DNA of 64,000 bases. Origin: an uncultured Sulfitobacter sp. (GTDB lineage: Bacteria; Pseudomonadota; Alphaproteobacteria; Rhodobacterales; Rhodobacteraceae). The notes under the pieces are model-generated. The model was not told the DNA's origin. It searched no databases and saw only the letters and a program-made list of their open reading frames with translations. This document shows, piece by piece, positions 62,056 through 64,000 of this stretch; positions within the stretch are counted from its first letter, which is position 1; every line of letters begins with the position of its first letter. A program made the translations under genes and the position numbers. Where the stretch lies: assembly GCF_947502895.1 (NCBI RefSeq), contig NZ_CANNBM010000004.1, positions 1-64,000 on the forward strand, written 5' to 3'.

Positions 62056-62917
62056 CCCAGATGTCTGGACCGCCGCAAATCTTGGGGTCGATCCGACCAA
62101 TCGCATCTTTGTCTTTACGGGTGTAGTCAAAGGTATGCAGCACGGTTCTGATTGCATTCAGGCGCGCACGACGTTTGTCATCCGAGCGTACAATGGTCCA
62201 AGGTGCGATATCGGTGTGGCTGCGGCTGAGAGTGTCTTGTATGGCAGCCGAATATGCGTCCCACAGGTGCAGACCTTTTACATCGATCCCCGACAGCTTC
62301 CATTGTTTAAGTGGATCGGATTCGCGTTTGAGCATGCGGCGCAACTGCTCGGCGCGACCCACGTTGAGCCAGAATTTGAAAAGATGCACATTGTCATCCA
62401 CAAGCATTTGTTCAAACGGTTGGACCTGGGAAAAGAAATGGGCGTTTTGCGCGGGGGTGCAAAAACCGAAAACCGGCTCCACTACACCGCGGTTATACCA
62501 AGAGCGGTCAAAGAAAACCATGTCACCTGCTGCGGGCAGGTGTTTGATATAGCGTTGAAAATACCATTGGCTCTGCTCGGTGTCCGACGGTTTGCTGAGT
62601 GCTACAACACGTGCTGCGCGCGGATTGAGGTTCATCCTGAAGCGTCCGATTGTGCCACCCTTGCCAGCGGCATCGCGGCCCTCGAAAACCATCGCGATGC
62701 GTGTGCCACTTTCGCGCACCCAAGACTGTAGCTTGACCAATTCGATCTGGAGAGCAGCCATCTGACGTTCATAGGACTTTCGACCCATCCGTTTACGGTG
62801 AGGATAGGTTTCAGACAGAATTTCACTCTTGTCGGCCGTTTGGATGGCTAGGCGAATGTCAGTCGGTGCATCATTCTCGTAGAAGGCACTGATGGCACCG
62901 TCAAAGGGCAGTTGCAT
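62048..62917 (-). CDS. ppk2: Polyphosphate kinase 2
   Basis: From ATG 62917, after AGGAA, the 289-residue product has the PPK2 Walker A GRDAAGKGG (residues 80-88), the VFFDRSWYNR Walker B and lid arginines in RRMLKRESDPLKQWKLS. PPK2 uses polyphosphate to phosphorylate nucleotides. It starts 39 bp after the hydrolase stop and overlaps TetR. Confidence 0.94.
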   Translation of the reverse strand: MQLPFDGAISAFYENDAPTDIRLAIQTADKSEILSETYPHRKRMGRKSYERQMAALQIELVKLQSWVRESGTRIAMVFEGRDAAGKGGTIGRFRMNLNPRAARVVALSKPSDTEQSQWYFQRYIKHLPAAGDMVFFDRSWYNRGVVEPVFGFCTPAQNAHFFSQVQPFEQMLVDDNVHLFKFWLNVGRAEQLRRMLKRESDPLKQWKLSGIDVKGLHLWDAYSAAIQDTLSRSHTDIAPWTIVRSDDKRRARLNAIRTVLHTFDYTRKDKDAIGRIDPKICGGPDIWDA

Positions 62918-62956
62918 GATGGGGTTCCTGCATTGAATTTGATGCACTATGCGACG

Positions 62957-63952
62957 TTAAAGGGACGGGCGCAAACCTGCGCGGGCAGCAGCACGGTCAA
63001 TCGCATCTTCCACAGCGTCAGGTGCCGTATGCTGTGGCATGTGACCAATGCCTTCAAGGACGGTCAAAACAGCACCTTCTACCTGCTTTGACAAGGGTTC
63101 CGAGTGTACGGAGAGTGGAACAATCGTATCAGCGTCACCATGCACGATCTCTAGCGGAAGCTGCAAGCTACTGTAGCGCTTTGACATTTTTACGATGTGG
63201 GGCCGCAGGCTGTTAACCTGCTGGGCGTTGGCGCGCAGGCTTTCGCGGCGCAGAACGAGGCCCGCACCCACATGTTCGGCATAGCCTTGCGGTGCGGGCT
63301 GGGGGGCGAATATTGTCTCGATGCTTGTGTCGATAAAGCTGGACGGGACCAGTGCCGACAAGACAGGTACAACCAACGCGCCGCCCCATGTGCTGCCGTT
63401 TACAGTGTAGGTCCATCCAAGATCTCCTGGCCAGGGGTTGGACACCGCGCCCAACATAACCACCGCCGCCGTATCTTGCGGCGCGCCCAGAGCCCAAGCC
63501 ATCGCAACAGCACCACCGTAGGAGTGGCCAACCACAATAGGGCGATCCATACCTATAATTTGTCCTGCCTTTTGCAGTAGCTCTGCCTGCTCCATCGGTG
63601 TCTCTGACTGGCCGTTCCATGCACCGGATTTGTCGGGCAGACGGCCTGTCCAGCCTAATCCCGGCCTGTCAAACATGATGACGCGGTACCGGTCCGAGAC
63701 ACGATCGGCAAAATCAAACGTCCAGTCGCGCACATTGCCGCTGGCACCGTGGATCAACACCAGATCAGGGCCCGAACCCGCGATCAGAACATGAACAGGG
63801 GTGCCTTCTACATCAATAACGCGGCCCTGCGGGGGGTACGCAGATGTTGCAGCTGCCTCGCGTGCAGCGGCGCGCCATTGCACCACAACTACAAAGGCTA
63901 AGATAAGTGCTGCAAACACCAGCATACTAAAGACCGATTTTTTCAATGTCAT
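62957..63952 (-). CDS. Alpha/beta hydrolase with N-terminal membrane anchor
   Basis: The 331-residue product has an N-terminal helix (about 7-26), then an alpha/beta hydrolase fold with the nucleophile elbow GHSYGG (Ser144), an acid in HGDADTIVP and the His in GIGHMPQH. The oxyanion segment is LIHGASGN. The substrate is unknown. It overlaps the upstream partial gene by 3 codons or more and is followed by ppk2. Confidence 0.88.
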   Translation of the reverse strand: MTLKKSVFSMLVFAALILAFVVVVQWRAAAREAAATSAYPPQGRVIDVEGTPVHVLIAGSGPDLVLIHGASGNVRDWTFDFADRVSDRYRVIMFDRPGLGWTGRLPDKSGAWNGQSETPMEQAELLQKAGQIIGMDRPIVVGHSYGGAVAMAWALGAPQDTAAVVMLGAVSNPWPGDLGWTYTVNGSTWGGALVVPVLSALVPSSFIDTSIETIFAPQPAPQGYAEHVGAGLVLRRESLRANAQQVNSLRPHIVKMSKRYSSLQLPLEIVHGDADTIVPLSVHSEPLSKQVEGAVLTVLEGIGHMPQHTAPDAVEDAIDRAAARAGLRPSL

Positions 63953-64000
63953 ATGGCGTTGATTGATAAATTTCCTGAATCCAGTTGCCGTAAAGCAGAT
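63927..64000 (-). CDS. metA: C-terminus of probable homoserine O-succinyltransferase (MetA), 5' outside window
   Basis: On the minus strand a frame entering at 63998 reads LLYGNWIQEIYQSTPYDIEK and ends at TAG 63927. The NW...EIYQxTPYD pattern is like the MetA tail as I know it. Only about 23 residues are visible, so the assignment is tentative. It overlaps the hydrolase start by 26 bp. Confidence 0.5.
   Translation of the reverse strand, partial: LLYGNWIQEIYQSTPYDIEKIGL

Overview
The window reads as a chromosomal segment of an alphaproteobacterium, most likely Rhodobacterales (Roseobacter group). Supporting signs are the SciP-CtrA cell-cycle pair, the dense short-overlap operons, the rseP-bamA-skp-fabZ-lpxA-lpxI-lpxB order, a LexA-type GTTC-N7-GTTC box of the alphaproteobacterial kind, two dimethylglycine-dehydrogenase-like proteins and two Hint-domain proteins. 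The genus cannot be fixed from the sequence alone. No tRNA, rRNA, CRISPR array, insertion sequence or prophage was recognised.

Layout. 1-6.0 kb: the 3' part of a giant secreted protein (cadherin-like/VCBS repeats, RTX calcium-binding repeats, C-terminal Hint domain), followed by a second small Hint protein. 6.0-13.0 kb: a MobA-like nucleotidyltransferase and two FAD/GcvT-type demethylating oxidoreductases flanking a DUF2254 membrane protein. 13.1-18.0 kb: a CorC/HlyC-type protein, an atypical metallophosphoesterase, XerD, an exported protein and a 50-residue membrane peptide. 18.0-22.0 kb: aroK-aroB, ssb, a lytic transglycosylase and small membrane proteins. 22.1-28.0 kb: a peptide/nickel-type ABC transporter (fused double ATPase plus two permeases, no binding protein in the window) and an AraC regulator. 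28.1-41.7 kb: housekeeping genes miaA, pyrH, frr, uppS, cdsA, dxr, rseP, bamA, skp-like, fabZ, lpxA, lpxI and lpxB, i.e. tRNA modification, UMP and ribosome recycling, isoprenoid/phospholipid synthesis and outer-membrane/lipid A biogenesis. 41.7-48.6 kb: mnmA, sciP, ctrA, ligA, recG and an SOS-box-fronted 42-residue ORF. 48.8-64 kb: NifU-like protein, hisI, gluQ, a methyltransferase, trmFO, a MauG-like peroxidase, a crotonase, a thioesterase, a DUF1127/MocR pair, a zinc-ribbon protein, rplM-rpsI, an LLM flavoprotein, a TetR-ppk2-hydrolase cluster and the tail of a probable metA.

Two observations stand out. First, four GTTC half-sites spaced about one helical turn apart, including a perfect GTTC-N7-GTTC LexA-type box, lie directly upstream of an undescribed 42-residue single-helix membrane ORF after recG. 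It resembles in arrangement, not in sequence, SOS-induced division inhibitors such as Caulobacter SidA. Second, the same inverted repeat GCGACA-N5-TGTCGC (one copy with a single mismatch) occurs upstream of both dimethylglycine-dehydrogenase-like genes and upstream of the ABC transporter operon beside the AraC gene, suggesting one regulon spread over 18 kb. Immediately downstream of the transporter-side operators is a 54-codon ORF interrupted by a single extra G in a G5 run.

Several small genes (17799-17951, 35212-35340, 48462-48590, 55669-55902) were identified by reading the intergenic or antisense regions. Starts were moved from the longest ORF where a Shine-Dalgarno sequence, family N-terminus or stop/start overlap argued for it.
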